Assembly: GCF_023515955.1 (NCBI RefSeq)
Contig: NZ_CP097322.1
Coordinates: 6,620,501-6,684,500 of the forward strand
Origin: Streptomyces sp. RerS4
GTDB lineage: Bacteria; Actinomycetota; Actinomycetes; Streptomycetales; Streptomycetaceae
Direction of reading: 5' to 3'
Length of the DNA stretch: 64,000 nucleotides
The notes under the pieces are model-generated. The model was not told where the DNA came from and ran no database searches. It saw only the letters and a program-made list of their open reading frames with translations. Both the position numbers and the translations under genes were made by a program. Shown here one piece after another: positions 1-8,322 of the stretch. The stretch's first letter is position 1. Each line of letters opens with the position of its first letter.

Positions 1-1
1 C

Positions 2-271
2 CCGCAGTCCGTCACCCGCATCCTGGAGGCGGGCCAGCGCCCGCTCAACGCGTCGGTGTTCGCCGACCGTTGCACCGCGGCCGCGTGGCGCACGCTGCCC
101 TCCTGGTCCCTGATCTCCGGCCGCGACCGGGGGATCCCGGCGGAACTCCAGCGCTTCCAGGCCCGGCGGGCGGGTTCGCGTACGGCCGAGGTCTCCTCCT
201 CCCACCTGCCGATGCACAGCCGGCCCGACGCCGTCGTCTCGTTGATCCGCTCCGCCGCCCGGACCGTCTGA
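2..271 (+). CDS. Alpha/beta-hydrolase family protein, C-terminal part (5' end outside window)
   Basis: An open frame enters from the left edge in frame 2 and stops at 269-271, leaving about 89 C-terminal residues. The segment with WSLISGRDRGIPAELQRF, then a serine-rich stretch and HLPMHSRPDAVVSLI, resembles the C-terminal lid and catalytic-His region of actinobacterial alpha/beta hydrolases annotated as signal-peptide or haloperoxidase-type hydrolases; the His of SSHLPMHS would be the triad His. This is family recall, not a search. The nucleophile and the start lie upstream of the window. It converges on the MarR-like gene, 12 bp away. Confidence 0.6.
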   Translation, partial: PQSVTRILEAGQRPLNASVFADRCTAAAWRTLPSWSLISGRDRGIPAELQRFQARRAGSRTAEVSSSHLPMHSRPDAVVSLIRSAARTV

Positions 272-283
272 CGCCCCGATCCG

Positions 284-751
284 TCAGGCGCCCGTCCCGC
301 CCGCATTGCGGATCAGCTGCTGGAGCACCTTCACCGTGGTGACGTAGTCCGCATCGTCGATGCCCTGGTGGAGGGCGGCGCGGATGGCGGGGGCGTTGCG
401 CGCGAGGTCGACGCGGGCCTGTTCTCCCTCCTCGGTGAGCCACAGCCGGTTCTGGGTGTCCCGGGTCAGCCGGCCACGGTCCAGGAGCACTTCGGCCTCT
501 ACCGCCAGATCGTCCTCGGGGCGGATGTAGGAGGCCATGGCCTCCCGCAGTTCAGGCAGGGTCATTCCCTGGCCGTCGGGCGAGATGTCGTTCACTGACA
601 GGTTCCGCAGCAGCCAGAACTGAGGCTGGGTGTAACCCTTTTCGACCTGCCGGGCTCGGGTGTACGCGATGAGCGCCTCGTAGGCGACACCGGTCCAATA
701 CGCGGCGGGCTGTCCGGCCAGTTCGACATCGGACATCTGCTGGGTCGTCAT
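284..751 (-). CDS. MarR-like winged-helix transcriptional regulator
   Basis: About 155 residues. The ATG at 751 is preceded by a GAGGGGG ribosome site, so it is preferred over an in-frame extension to 841 that has none. The middle (WLLRNLSVNDISPDGQGMTL, then LPELREAM, then EVLLDRGRLTRD and LWLTEEGEQAR) reads as the helix-turn-helix and wing of MarR-type regulators, with the usual C-terminal dimerisation helices. The ligand is unknown. It is divergent from the decarboxylase gene at 949. The shared 197-bp space holds two inverted repeats (785-801 and 820-837) where it could bind to regulate itself and the decarboxylase. Confidence 0.7.
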   Translation of the reverse strand: MTTQQMSDVELAGQPAAYWTGVAYEALIAYTRARQVEKGYTQPQFWLLRNLSVNDISPDGQGMTLPELREAMASYIRPEDDLAVEAEVLLDRGRLTRDTQNRLWLTEEGEQARVDLARNAPAIRAALHQGIDDADYVTTVKVLQQLIRNAGGTGA

Positions 752-784
752 GTCGTGTCCCCCTCTTGGTGCTTCTGCGTGGAG

Positions 785-837
785 CCTGCACTTCGTGCAG
801 GTCATGTGAGACGGTAGGACCTCAAGTGCGGTTGAGG
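785..837. promoter_or_regulatory. Two inverted repeats in the MarR-like/decarboxylase divergent region
   Basis: CCTGCAC-ttc-GTGCAGG at 785-801 (perfect 7-bp arms) and CCTCAA-gtgcgg-TTGAGG at 820-837 (perfect 6-bp arms). Both lie in the space between the divergent starts at 751 and 949. MarR proteins usually bind 16-20 bp palindromes in such regions, so these are candidate operators. Assignment to the neighbouring regulator is inference. Confidence 0.4.
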
Positions 838-948
838 GCAAGGCATTGATCTTCAGGGCGCTCGGTATGAAAACGAAGAGCTCCGCCCCAACCTCCGCAC
901 GCGGACTGCCGGCGTTTCCGCGTCCTCACCGTGGGCAGGCGGGCAGGT

Positions 949-2418
949 ATGGATCAGTCGAGGACGCCCGTACTGGACGCGCTGGCCGCCTACCACGCGT
1001 CCTGCCAGACGCCGTTCACTCCGCCCGGACACAAGCAGGGGCGGGGGGTGGACCCCCGGGTGCGCGCCGTGCTCGGTGACGAGGTCTTCCGGGCCGACGT
1101 CCTGGCCACCAGTGGTCTGGACGACCGTACCTCCTCCCAAGGGATCATCGAGGAAGCACAGGCGCTCATGGCCGAGGCCGTCGGCGCCGATCACGCCTTC
1201 TTCTCCACCTGCGGCAGCTCGCTGTCCGTGAAGTCCGCCATGCTTTCGGTCGCCGGGCCGCACGAGGAGCTGGTGGTCGGACGGGACGCGCACAAGTCGG
1301 TGGTCTCGGGGCTGATCCTGTCCGGCATCCGGCCCGTCTGGGTCGATCCGCAGTGGGACGCCGACCGCCACCTGGCCCATCCTCCCTCCGCCGACGCGTT
1401 CGAGGAAGCGCTGTCCGCGCACCCCGACGCACGCGGCGCACTGGTCACCACCCCTACCCCCTACGGGACTTGCTCGGACCTCGCCGCCATCGCCGAGGTC
1501 TGCCACCGGCGCGGCGTCCCCCTCATCGTCGACGAGGCGTGGGGCGCCCACCTGCCCTTCCACCCCGACCTGCCGACGTGGGCGATGGACGCCGGCGCGG
1601 ACGTGTGCGTCACCTCGGTGCACAAGATGGGCTCCGGCCTCGAACAGAGTTCGGTCTTCCACCTCCAGGGCGATCTGGTCGCCCCTGAAGTGCTGAAGGG
1701 CCGTGAGGACCTGTTGGGTACCACCAGCCCCTCAGTGCTCGTGTACGCGGCCCTCGACGGCTGGCGGCGTCAGATGGTCGAACACGGCAAGGCGCTCTAC
1801 GGCGACGCGCTCGCCCTCGCCGGCCGGGTCCGTGCCGGCATCTCCCGCATCGACGGCCTCCACGTCCACGACCGCGCCGACTTCTGCGGCCCCGGAAAGG
1901 CCAGTGACCTGGACCCGCTCCAGGTCATCATCGACATCAGCGCCTGGCAGGTCACCGGCTACCGGGCCGCCGACTGGCTGCGCCGAAACCATCGCGTCAA
2001 CCTCCACGTCTGCGACCACCGCCGCATCAGCGCCCAGCTCACGCACGCCGACGACGACGAGACCGCCGACACCCTGATCGCCGCACTCGCGGACTTCGCC
2101 GCCCACGCCCCCCAACTGCGCACCGGCCGGCCCGTGTACATCCCCTCACCCGCCGGACTCCGCCTGGAGCAGGCGGCATTGCCGCGTGACGCGTTCTTCG
2201 GGCGCACCGAGCAACTCCCTTGGGAACAGGCCGAAGGACGCATCGCCGCCGAGATGCTGACCCCTTATCCGCCGGGCATCCCCGCGGCGCTGCCCGGTGA
2301 ACGCCTGACCGCGGACGTCTTGCGCTACCTTCGCACCGGCGTCGAGGCCGGCATGGTCGTGCCCGATGCCGTCGACACCGACCTGGCCGGCATCAGGGTC
2401 CTGCGCGGGGAGAGCTGA
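949..2418 (+). CDS. Orn/Lys/Arg decarboxylase family, PLP-dependent (aminotransferase fold)
   Basis: 489 residues from ATG 949, which follows a GGGCAGG-like site; an in-frame GTG at 931 is an alternative. The N-terminus has PFTPPGHKQGRG, the signature of group III basic amino acid decarboxylases of the short SpeA/YaaO type. IVDEAWGAH carries the PLP-binding Asp (about residue 195), and SVHKMGS carries the Schiff-base Lys at residue 226. The short C-terminal domain (PYPPGIPAALPGE) is also typical. It should decarboxylate arginine, lysine or ornithine in the cytoplasm for polyamine or cadaverine synthesis; the substrate cannot be told from sequence. It may be controlled by the divergent MarR-like gene. 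Confidence 0.88.
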   Translation: MDQSRTPVLDALAAYHASCQTPFTPPGHKQGRGVDPRVRAVLGDEVFRADVLATSGLDDRTSSQGIIEEAQALMAEAVGADHAFFSTCGSSLSVKSAMLSVAGPHEELVVGRDAHKSVVSGLILSGIRPVWVDPQWDADRHLAHPPSADAFEEALSAHPDARGALVTTPTPYGTCSDLAAIAEVCHRRGVPLIVDEAWGAHLPFHPDLPTWAMDAGADVCVTSVHKMGSGLEQSSVFHLQGDLVAPEVLKGREDLLGTTSPSVLVYAALDGWRRQMVEHGKALYGDALALAGRVRAGISRIDGLHVHDRADFCGPGKASDLDPLQVIIDISAWQVTGYRAADWLRRNHRVNLHVCDHRRISAQLTHADDDETADTLIAALADFAAHAPQLRTGRPVYIPSPAGLRLEQAALPRDAFFGRTEQLPWEQAEGRIAAEMLTPYPPGIPAALPGERLTADVLRYLRTGVEAGMVVPDAVDTDLAGIRVLRGES

Positions 2419-2455
2419 ACGGCCCTGCCGCCACCGTCCCCATCCGCCACCCTCC

Positions 2456-2983
2456 CTATCGCAGAGCGGCGTTCTCGGTGTCCAGCAGGTCCAGCAGCTG
2501 TTCCCGGTGGAGGGCGGCGACGGGTTCGAGCAGGTCGGGGTGGCGCAGCAGGGGCGCGGCGGCGTGTTCGTGGTTGCCGGGGCGGGTGAGGCGGCTGACC
2601 TCGCCGGTTTGGGCGCGGTCGACGAGCCGGTGGGCGTCCACGGCGAGGGCGGGGTTCGCGAGGAGGCAGGCGGCCCAGCTGACGACGGTTTCGTCCACCC
2701 ACGTCCGCCAGCCGGCATCGGCGTCGGCGTCGTGGTCCGCCTCGTGGTCGTGGTCGTGGTCGGCGCCGGTCAGCCAGTCCAGGCGGGCGCTCCCGCCCGG
2801 ACCGAGGAGGTGCAGAAGCTGCGCGTCGAGCGGCGTCGGGTACCGCAGGGCGGCGGCGAGGGCGACGGCCTGCCGGGCCTGCGCTTCGGCCAGGGCCTGA
2901 CTGAAGGCGCCCGGTGAAGGGGGGAAGGCGGTCAGCAGCCAGCGGGTGCCGGCGGCTATGACGGGTGCGAGATCGGCGGACAC
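2456..2983 (-). CDS. Hypothetical protein with a His/Asp-rich stretch
   Basis: 175 residues from a GTG with AGGAAG upstream. I do not recognise the family. The N-terminal half is helical and alanine-rich (RWLLTAFPPSPGAF, then LAEAQARQAVALAAALRY). A central acidic and histidine-rich run, about residues 75-91 (HDHDHEADHDADAD), could bind divalent metal or simply be an expanded linker. The C-terminal half is leucine-rich and helical (VSWAACLLANPALAVDAHRL, HREQLLDLLDTENAALR). Codon use is normal for the window. It converges on the decarboxylase gene 37 bp away and is separated from the hemerythrin gene by a strong hairpin. Confidence 0.7.
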   Translation of the reverse strand: MSADLAPVIAAGTRWLLTAFPPSPGAFSQALAEAQARQAVALAAALRYPTPLDAQLLHLLGPGGSARLDWLTGADHDHDHEADHDADADAGWRTWVDETVVSWAACLLANPALAVDAHRLVDRAQTGEVSRLTRPGNHEHAAAPLLRHPDLLEPVAALHREQLLDLLDTENAALR

Positions 2984-3116
2984 GGCGGCTTCCTCGGGGT
3001 GTGCTCGCCCGGCCCGTGCCGGGCCCGCGAGCTGCGGCGCGAAGCAGCGCCGCTCCGCTCGTGGGCGACCAGCGTAGCCGCAAGCGGTGGGCGCGCGGCA
3101 TGACGCACGTCACCGT

Positions 3117-3168
3117 CCGTCCGGGGCGGCGGGCCCGGACATGCATCCGGGCCCGCCGCCCCGGACGG
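3117..3168 (-). terminator. Strong hairpin terminator downstream of the hemerythrin gene
   Basis: Perfect inverted repeat: arms 3117-3139 and 3146-3168 (about 22-23 bp, very GC-rich) around the loop CATGCA. It starts 2 bp after the stop codon of the hemerythrin gene (3171) on the minus strand. There is no long T run, as is usual for actinobacterial terminators. It may also block read-through in the other direction. Confidence 0.75.
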
Positions 3169-3170
3169 GA

Positions 3171-3731
3171 TCAGGACTTGCCGCGGCCGGTCACGAAGTC
3201 GCGCGCCCGGTCCACCAGGCCGGCGCCCGGCGCCAGGAGCTTGCTGGCGGTGGGGCTGCTCGGTGCGGCCGGGTGCGGGCGGGTGGGCGCCATGGCCTTG
3301 GCACGGCGGATCTTGTCACCGAGATCGTCCAGCTGCTGCGGGGTGCAGGCTCGCCTCAGCATGGGGAAGAGGTTGCTCTCCTCGTCCTCGACGTGGGCGG
3401 CGACCTCGTCCATGAGCTGCTGCAGGAGCGGGCTGATCTGCGCGTCGTCGGTCTTCGTCTTCTCCAGGCGCTTGAGGATCTTCTCGACGCGGCTGTGGTC
3501 CTCGATCTCCTTGTCCGCCATCCGGTCGCCACCTTCGACGTGCTCGCGCACCGCCGGGTACAGATACTGCTCCTCGGCGACCGAGTGCCGCACCAGCTCG
3601 ATGGTGATCTCGTCGATGAGATCACGGAGCTCCTGTCCGGTGCCGCTCATGGCCTGGAGCCGGCCGAACATCTCCTCGACCTCCCGGTGGTCGGTCATCA
3701 GCTCGTCGATCACGTTCCCGCCGTGTCCCAT
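3171..3731 (-). CDS. Hemerythrin HHE cation-binding domain protein (copy 1)
   Basis: 186 residues from ATG 3731, with GGAGG just upstream; an in-frame extension to 3833 is not supported. Metal ligands follow the HHE pattern: MTDHREVEE, ELVRHSVAEEQYLYP, DHSRVEKIL and AAHVEDEESNLFP. This is a di-iron four-helix bundle expected to bind O2 or NO, or to act in redox/iron stress in the cytoplasm. The C-terminal tail KLLAPGAGLVDRARDFVTG is nearly the same as in a second copy at 48419-48979, so the two are true paralogues. The neighbours (SDR, flavodoxin-fold reductase, DUF1876) suggest a stress-response context. Confidence 0.9.
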   Translation of the reverse strand: MGHGGNVIDELMTDHREVEEMFGRLQAMSGTGQELRDLIDEITIELVRHSVAEEQYLYPAVREHVEGGDRMADKEIEDHSRVEKILKRLEKTKTDDAQISPLLQQLMDEVAAHVEDEESNLFPMLRRACTPQQLDDLGDKIRRAKAMAPTRPHPAAPSSPTASKLLAPGAGLVDRARDFVTGRGKS

Positions 3732-3857
3732 GTCGCCTCCATGCGTATCGGGGGTCGGGCCGCTCCCGGCCCGATCCATCGGTTCCCCGCCGAGCCCGGA
3801 GGAGCCCCGTGGGGCGGGGAGTCTCACCCGCATGGAGGGGGCACGGTCGGTCCGCGG

Positions 3858-4751
3858 TCACGGCAAGGGGGTTCCGCCGGTGGCGTTGACGATCTCGCCG
3901 GTGATGTAGGAGGCCTGGTCGGAGGCGAGGAAGACGTACGCGGGTGCCATTTCCGCCGGCTGTGCGGGCCGGCCCAGGGGGGACTGCTCGCCGAACTTCG
4001 ACGGGTCGGGCATGGTCGCGGGGATCAGCGGGGTCCACACCGGTCCGGGGGCCACGGCGTTGGCCCGGATACCGCGCTCGGCGAGCATCTGGGCGAGGCT
4101 GTGGGTGAAGGAGATGATCGCGGACTTGGTCATGGCGTAGTCGAGGAGGTGCGGGCTGGGCTTGTAGCCCTGCACGGAGGCGGTGTTGATCACCGAGGCG
4201 CCGCGCGGCATGTGGGCCAGCGCGGCCTTGGTGAGCCAGAACATCCCGTACAGGTTGGTCTTCATCACCCGGTCGAACTGCTCGGTGGTGATCGCCTCGA
4301 TCCCGTCCGGCTGCGCCATCTGGTAGGCGGCGTTGTTGACGAGCAGGTCGATGCCGCCCAGCTCGCCCACCGCCTTGTCGACGAGGGCGGTGCACTCGGC
4401 TTCGTGCCGGATGTCGCAGGCGACGGCCACCGCCGTGCGGCCGGCCTCGCGGATCAGGCGGGCGGTCTCGTCGGCCTCCTCGGATTCCTCCGGCAGGTGG
4501 GCGAAGACGACGTCGGCTCCCTCCCGCGCGAAGGCCAGGCAGACGGCCCGGCCGATTCCGGAGTCCCCTCCGGTGACCAGCGCCTTGCGGCCGGGCAGCA
4601 GGTCGTGGCCCCGGTAGGTGTCCTCACCGTGGTCGGGGCGGGGGTCCATCGCCTCGGTCGAGCCGGGGTGATCTTGATCCTGCTCGGGGAACGGGGGACG
4701 GGGGTGTAGTGCCTGCGGATCGCTGAGGTGGGCTTGCTCGTGGGCGGGCAT
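3858..4751 (-). CDS. SDR family oxidoreductase (general stress protein 39 / YghA-like)
   Basis: 297 residues from ATG 4751, preceded by GAAGGAG. About 45 N-terminal residues (LHPRPPFPEQDQDHPGSTEA) come before the Rossmann fold, as in the GSP39/YdaD/YghA branch of short-chain dehydrogenases. VTGGDSGIGRAV is the TGxxxGIG cofactor motif, LVNNAAYQ the NNAG-type motif, and the S, YAMTKSA (YxxxK) residues are the catalytic set. The C-terminus ASYITGEIVNATGG is typical. It should reduce or oxidise a small carbonyl or alcohol with NAD(P); the substrate is unknown. It lies 38 bp downstream of the flavodoxin-fold gene, possibly as one transcript. Confidence 0.88.
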   Translation of the reverse strand: MPAHEQAHLSDPQALHPRPPFPEQDQDHPGSTEAMDPRPDHGEDTYRGHDLLPGRKALVTGGDSGIGRAVCLAFAREGADVVFAHLPEESEEADETARLIREAGRTAVAVACDIRHEAECTALVDKAVGELGGIDLLVNNAAYQMAQPDGIEAITTEQFDRVMKTNLYGMFWLTKAALAHMPRGASVINTASVQGYKPSPHLLDYAMTKSAIISFTHSLAQMLAERGIRANAVAPGPVWTPLIPATMPDPSKFGEQSPLGRPAQPAEMAPAYVFLASDQASYITGEIVNATGGTPLP

Positions 4752-4789
4752 CGCGGTCTCCTTCCGGCTCGGCCGGGGTGTGGCGGCGG

Positions 4790-5419
4790 TCAGGAAGAGG
4801 GCGGGTAGGGGGCTGCCTTGAGGCGGCGCGCGAGGTGCGCGGTGTTCGCGGCGAGGGTCCTGGTCGTCGCGGCGGTCTTCTCGGGGGTCTTGTCGAGGTC
4901 CTGGTAGTCGGTGCCCTGCATGGCTTCGCCGACCCAGTAGGTGACGGCGTTCGCGGCGAGGGAGAATCCGACGTCGTTCAGGCCCTGGAAGAGTTCGGCG
5001 CTGACGTGGTGGGCGCCGTCCTCGTTGCCGACCACGCACACCGCGGCGGCCTTGCCGTAGGTGAGCATGCGGCCCTCGTCGTCGCTCTCGCCGAGCTCCG
5101 CGTCCAAGCGCTCCAGGACCCGCTGGGCGAGGCTGGAGGGGTGGCCGAGCCAGATCGGCGTGGACAGGACCAGAATGTCGCAGCCCAGGATCGTGTCTCG
5201 AATCTCCGGCCAGGCGTCCCCCTCACCCATGTCGACCTCGACGCCCGGTTTGACGTCGTGGTCGGCGATCCGGATCACCTTTCCGGTCACACCGTGCTCG
5301 GAGAGAGCCGCCATCGTCTGCTCCGCCAGTAACTGCGAGCTGGACCGCTTCGGCGACGGCGAAAGGGTGCAGACCAGCGCGACAGCGCGCAGCGGTGTGG
5401 TGTCGATCGTTGTCTCCAT
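4790..5419 (-). CDS. Flavodoxin-fold NAD(P)H-dependent FMN reductase family protein
   Basis: 209 residues, ATG start. VALVCTLSPSPKRSSSQLLA fits the phosphate-binding loop of FMN-dependent NADPH reductases, and STPIWLGHPSSLAQRVLERLD matches the P-x-Y/W-x-G-x-P FMN-contacting segment of that family. GKAAAVCVVGNEDGAHHVSAELFQGLNDVGF is the next conserved stretch. It should be a cytoplasmic quinone, azo or general flavin reductase. It is followed at 38 bp by an SDR gene in the same direction. Confidence 0.85.
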   Translation of the reverse strand: METTIDTTPLRAVALVCTLSPSPKRSSSQLLAEQTMAALSEHGVTGKVIRIADHDVKPGVEVDMGEGDAWPEIRDTILGCDILVLSTPIWLGHPSSLAQRVLERLDAELGESDDEGRMLTYGKAAAVCVVGNEDGAHHVSAELFQGLNDVGFSLAANAVTYWVGEAMQGTDYQDLDKTPEKTAATTRTLAANTAHLARRLKAAPYPPSS

Positions 5420-5488
5420 AGGGTCCGGCTACCCCGATGGTCGTGCGGTATCCCGCCCTTTCACACCCGCGCACACCCGCTGTCCGCG

Positions 5489-5785
5489 TCACCGGGCCGC
5501 GTCATCCGGCCAGCCGTAGCCGGTGCGCGGCGGTTCGGGTACGGCGCCCACCTCCGCGAGGTCGCGGTCGGCGGCGCGCATCAGCTGACCGGCCAGGTCG
5601 CGCATCGCCCGGCTCGCCGCGAGCTCGTCACCGATCGCCGGGATGTCCACGTCCTGCGGATTGCACCGCGCCGTGCCGCGGCCGACCATCTTCGTCTTCC
5701 CGGTGTCGAGTACCGCGCGGGCCTTGGTCGTGCCGTCCTCCTCGTTCAGGTAGACGCCGACCTTCCACTCTTCGGCGTGTGCCAT
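5489..5785 (-). CDS. DUF1876 domain-containing small protein
   Basis: 98 residues. WKVGVYLNEEDGTTKARAVLDTG, GRGTARCNPQD and IPAIGDELAASRAM match the actinobacterial DUF1876 family (a dsRBD-like small fold of about 85-100 residues). No enzymatic role is established. Such genes commonly lie in stress regions with USP and hemerythrin genes, as here. Its upstream side carries four degenerate 10-bp repeats at 5819-5858. Confidence 0.85.
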   Translation of the reverse strand: MAHAEEWKVGVYLNEEDGTTKARAVLDTGKTKMVGRGTARCNPQDVDIPAIGDELAASRAMRDLAGQLMRAADRDLAEVGAVPEPPRTGYGWPDDAAR

Positions 5786-5818
5786 GACGCACCTCCTCGG
5801 GCCGAGTGGGCCATCTGC

Positions 5819-5858
5819 CTACAGGTCCCTACAGGTCCCTACGGGTCACTATGGATCC
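5819..5858. repeat. Four degenerate 10-bp tandem repeats upstream of the DUF1876 gene
   Basis: Units CTACAGGTCC (5819-5828 and 5829-5838), CTACGGGTCA (5839-5848) and CTATGGATCC (5849-5858). The 10-bp period is one helical turn, so each copy faces the same side of the DNA. The array lies 34-73 bp upstream of the DUF1876 start (minus strand) in the gap before CapA's stop. It could be a regulator-binding array; that is inference. Confidence 0.6.
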
Positions 5859-5882
5859 CCATGGGGGGATATACCCATTTCC

Positions 5883-6992
5883 TCAGACGCCGAAGGTGAG
5901 CGTGCCGTCCGGGTCCTGGACGGGGGGCGAGCCGAAGCCGCGGCTGATCCGCCCCAGGACGTCCCGCAGCCACCGGCAGTCCCGCGCCGCCGCCCGCCAC
6001 AGCCGCATCCGCCGCGCCTGGAGGGGCGTGACGCGCAGTTCGAGAAGTCGGCCGGTGTCGGGCTCGACCGACGGGAAGTAGAGCAGTCGCAGGTCGTCGC
6101 GGTAGTCGTCGTGGCCGCTGATGCCCTCGTAGTCGTTGACGAGGTCGCCGCAGCCGTAGGCGATGAGCCGTCCCCGGTACAGTTCGAGCGGCCGGGGATG
6201 GTGCGAGGAGTGGCCGTGGACGACGTCCGCGCCTCCGTCGACGAGGGCGTGCGCGAAGCGGATCTGCTCGCGGGGCACGACGTAACCCCAGTTCGAACCC
6301 CAGTGGATCGAGGTGACGACGATGTCACCCGGTCGCTTCGCCTCCCGGATCCGGGCGACCACCGCGGCCGCCGCGGTGTCCGAGGCTTCGGCGACGTAAT
6401 CGATCCCGCTGCGGTCCGTCGTGGCCGCCCAGCTCGACGGGATTCCGCTGGACGGCATGCCGAAGCCGAGGACCACGATCCGCCCGCCGCCCTGGACGGG
6501 GACGATCGCCGCCCGACGGGCCTCCGCCCCATCGCGACCCGCTCCCGCCGTGGCGAGCCCGGCGTCCGCCAGCGCGTCGAGGGTTTCCGCGAGCCCCCGG
6601 CGGCCGAAGTCGAGGACGTGGTTGTTCGCCAGGACGCAGACATCGGGACGGGCCGCCGCCAGGCACGGCAGGTTGGCGGGGTGCATGCGGTAGTGGACCG
6701 CCTTGTCGGGCGCGAAGTCGTCGCTCCGGGTGACGCTGGTCTCCAGGTTGAGCACGACGGCGTCCGGCGCGGCCGCGTCGAGGATCCCCAGGGTGTCGCC
6801 CCAGGGCCAGGGAAAATCGACCGGTCGCGGAATCGGGCCGTTCACCGCCTCCGCCAGCTCGACGTAGGTGCGGGCGTCCCGGACGTACGCCTCCTCCAGC
6901 GCCGGATCACCGGGGTGCGGCAGCACCTGGTCGACGCCCCGCCCGAGCATCACGTCGCCGGCGAGGCACAGCGTGATCAGGGCACCCGACAT
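5883..6992 (-). CDS. CapA family protein (poly-gamma-glutamate synthesis-type metallophosphatase fold)
   Basis: 369 residues from ATG 6992, 5 bp after the stop of the upstream baeRF gene, so translation is probably coupled. CLAGDVMLGRGVD is the first metal-binding block of the CapA/PgsA fold; LNLETSV, LANNHVLDFG, SIHWGSNW and VHGHSSHHPRPLE supply the remaining Asn/His metal ligands. No signal peptide is visible, unlike membrane-anchored PgsA, so it is probably cytoplasmic. No capBC partners are present, so poly-gamma-glutamate synthesis is unlikely. A stand-alone phosphoesterase of unknown substrate is the safer reading. Confidence 0.85.
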   Translation of the reverse strand: MSGALITLCLAGDVMLGRGVDQVLPHPGDPALEEAYVRDARTYVELAEAVNGPIPRPVDFPWPWGDTLGILDAAAPDAVVLNLETSVTRSDDFAPDKAVHYRMHPANLPCLAAARPDVCVLANNHVLDFGRRGLAETLDALADAGLATAGAGRDGAEARRAAIVPVQGGGRIVVLGFGMPSSGIPSSWAATTDRSGIDYVAEASDTAAAAVVARIREAKRPGDIVVTSIHWGSNWGYVVPREQIRFAHALVDGGADVVHGHSSHHPRPLELYRGRLIAYGCGDLVNDYEGISGHDDYRDDLRLLYFPSVEPDTGRLLELRVTPLQARRMRLWRAAARDCRWLRDVLGRISRGFGSPPVQDPDGTLTFGV

Positions 6993-6997
6993 CCGGC

Positions 6998-8146
6998 TCA
7001 CATCGTCCAGCGCAGCACCGCCCCCAGGCCGCCCGCCGGTCCGGGCATGTCCGCCGGTACGACGAGGACCTCGCTGCCGGCGCTCACCGCGGACCGCAGC
7101 AGGGCGTCGTCCGCCCGCGCCCGTACGGGCTTGTCGACGCCCATCGCCTGCGCCTGGCCGCGCTGCACCGCGACCTCGTCCACCCCGGGACCGATCCACA
7201 CCTCGCGCCCCGGGTCGGAGCCGTCGGAGCCGAGCAGCAGCGTGGCCACCTGGTGGGTGCGTACGGCGTCCACCACGGCCGGCATGCCCTCGGCGGCCTC
7301 ACCCGGTCCGGTGTCCACGGTCGACGCACGGTGCTCCCCGGGCCGACCCCGGCCCATGCGGAAGCGCTCCAAGGCGCTTTCGAGCCGCTCGCGGGCGAAC
7401 CTCTCGCGCACCCGCGCGATCTCGCGGTCAAGGGCGTCCTTCGAGGCGCCGGGCGATCTGCCGCCGCTGTCGACCTCGGTGGTCACCGCCCGCATCTGCT
7501 CGGGCAGCCGGTCGCGGACGGCCCTGCGCTCGCGGGGATCGCCGGTCAGCACCACCAGATCGGCGCCGCTGTCGGGCCACTGCCGGGCCAGTTCCGCCGC
7601 GATGATGCCCGCCGTCTCGTTCCAGGCGTTCTCGACCTTGTTCCGGTAGTGCCACTCGTACCGGTCCGTCGGGATGCTGCGGTGCCCGCGGCCCTGCCAT
7701 TCGCGGCCCTGGGCCTGACCCACGGCCTCGCGGTGGTGCGTGTCGCGCATCTCCAGATCGGCGCCCGTGCGGTCGATGTACGCCACCAGGCAGCTCGGCT
7801 CGTCGCCGCGCAGGCCGGCCAGCGGGGCGATGTGCGGCAGGATCGACCAGGTCGCCTCGGTGGCGACGGGGGGCTTGCCGAGCGGGACGTCGAGTACGAC
7901 CTCGGCGCCCGCGGCAAACAGCGCGCGGCCGGGCGGCGCACCACTGACGGGTTCCCCGGCGAGCCGGTTCATCACGGCCCGCACGGTGTAGGCGTCGGCG
8001 CCCGCGTCGATCAACTGCGACGCGACCGCACGCTCACGAAGTGCCTGTATCCGCTGCGCGTCCTCGGTCGCGCGCGTGGTCTCGATGTACACCGAGGCCC
8101 ACGGGCCCGGTCGGGCGAAGAGCGGCTTGAGAAAGCCGAGTTCCAT
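6998..8146 (-). CDS. baeRF/Rv2629-type eRF1-fold protein (copy 1)
   Basis: 382 residues from ATG 8146, with GGGGGA upstream. The start MELGFLKPLFARPGPWASVYIET, the central EWHYRNKVENAWNETAGIIAAEL and the C-terminal VRTHQVATLLLG ... ALLRSAVSAGSEVLVVP match the bacterial/archaeal eRF1-like group that includes mycobacterial Rv2629, often labelled Vms1/Ankzf1-like peptidyl-tRNA hydrolase. A role on stalled ribosomes or under stress is suggested by homology only. It is upstream of and probably co-transcribed with CapA. A second, diverged copy is at 9451-10548. Confidence 0.82.
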   Translation of the reverse strand: MELGFLKPLFARPGPWASVYIETTRATEDAQRIQALRERAVASQLIDAGADAYTVRAVMNRLAGEPVSGAPPGRALFAAGAEVVLDVPLGKPPVATEATWSILPHIAPLAGLRGDEPSCLVAYIDRTGADLEMRDTHHREAVGQAQGREWQGRGHRSIPTDRYEWHYRNKVENAWNETAGIIAAELARQWPDSGADLVVLTGDPRERRAVRDRLPEQMRAVTTEVDSGGRSPGASKDALDREIARVRERFARERLESALERFRMGRGRPGEHRASTVDTGPGEAAEGMPAVVDAVRTHQVATLLLGSDGSDPGREVWIGPGVDEVAVQRGQAQAMGVDKPVRARADDALLRSAVSAGSEVLVVPADMPGPAGGLGAVLRWTM

Positions 8147-8322
8147 GATGTCCCCCAGGGGGTTCAGGAAGGCTTGCCGGGGCGCGGGGGCGAGTGGCGC
8201 GACGACGCACCCCTTTCCAGGGTGCCCCGCCGACCGCACGCCTGCCCACCGAGCGGCGGCCCGGTCGGGTGGATTCCGGGCAGGAGCGGTACGGGGAGGG
8301 CGGCGGCGGGGAAGACGGCGCC

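Noticed and set aside
5883..6992. Poly-gamma-glutamate capsule synthesis.
   Set aside because: A CapA-like protein alone is not enough; capB/capC partners and a membrane anchor are missing.
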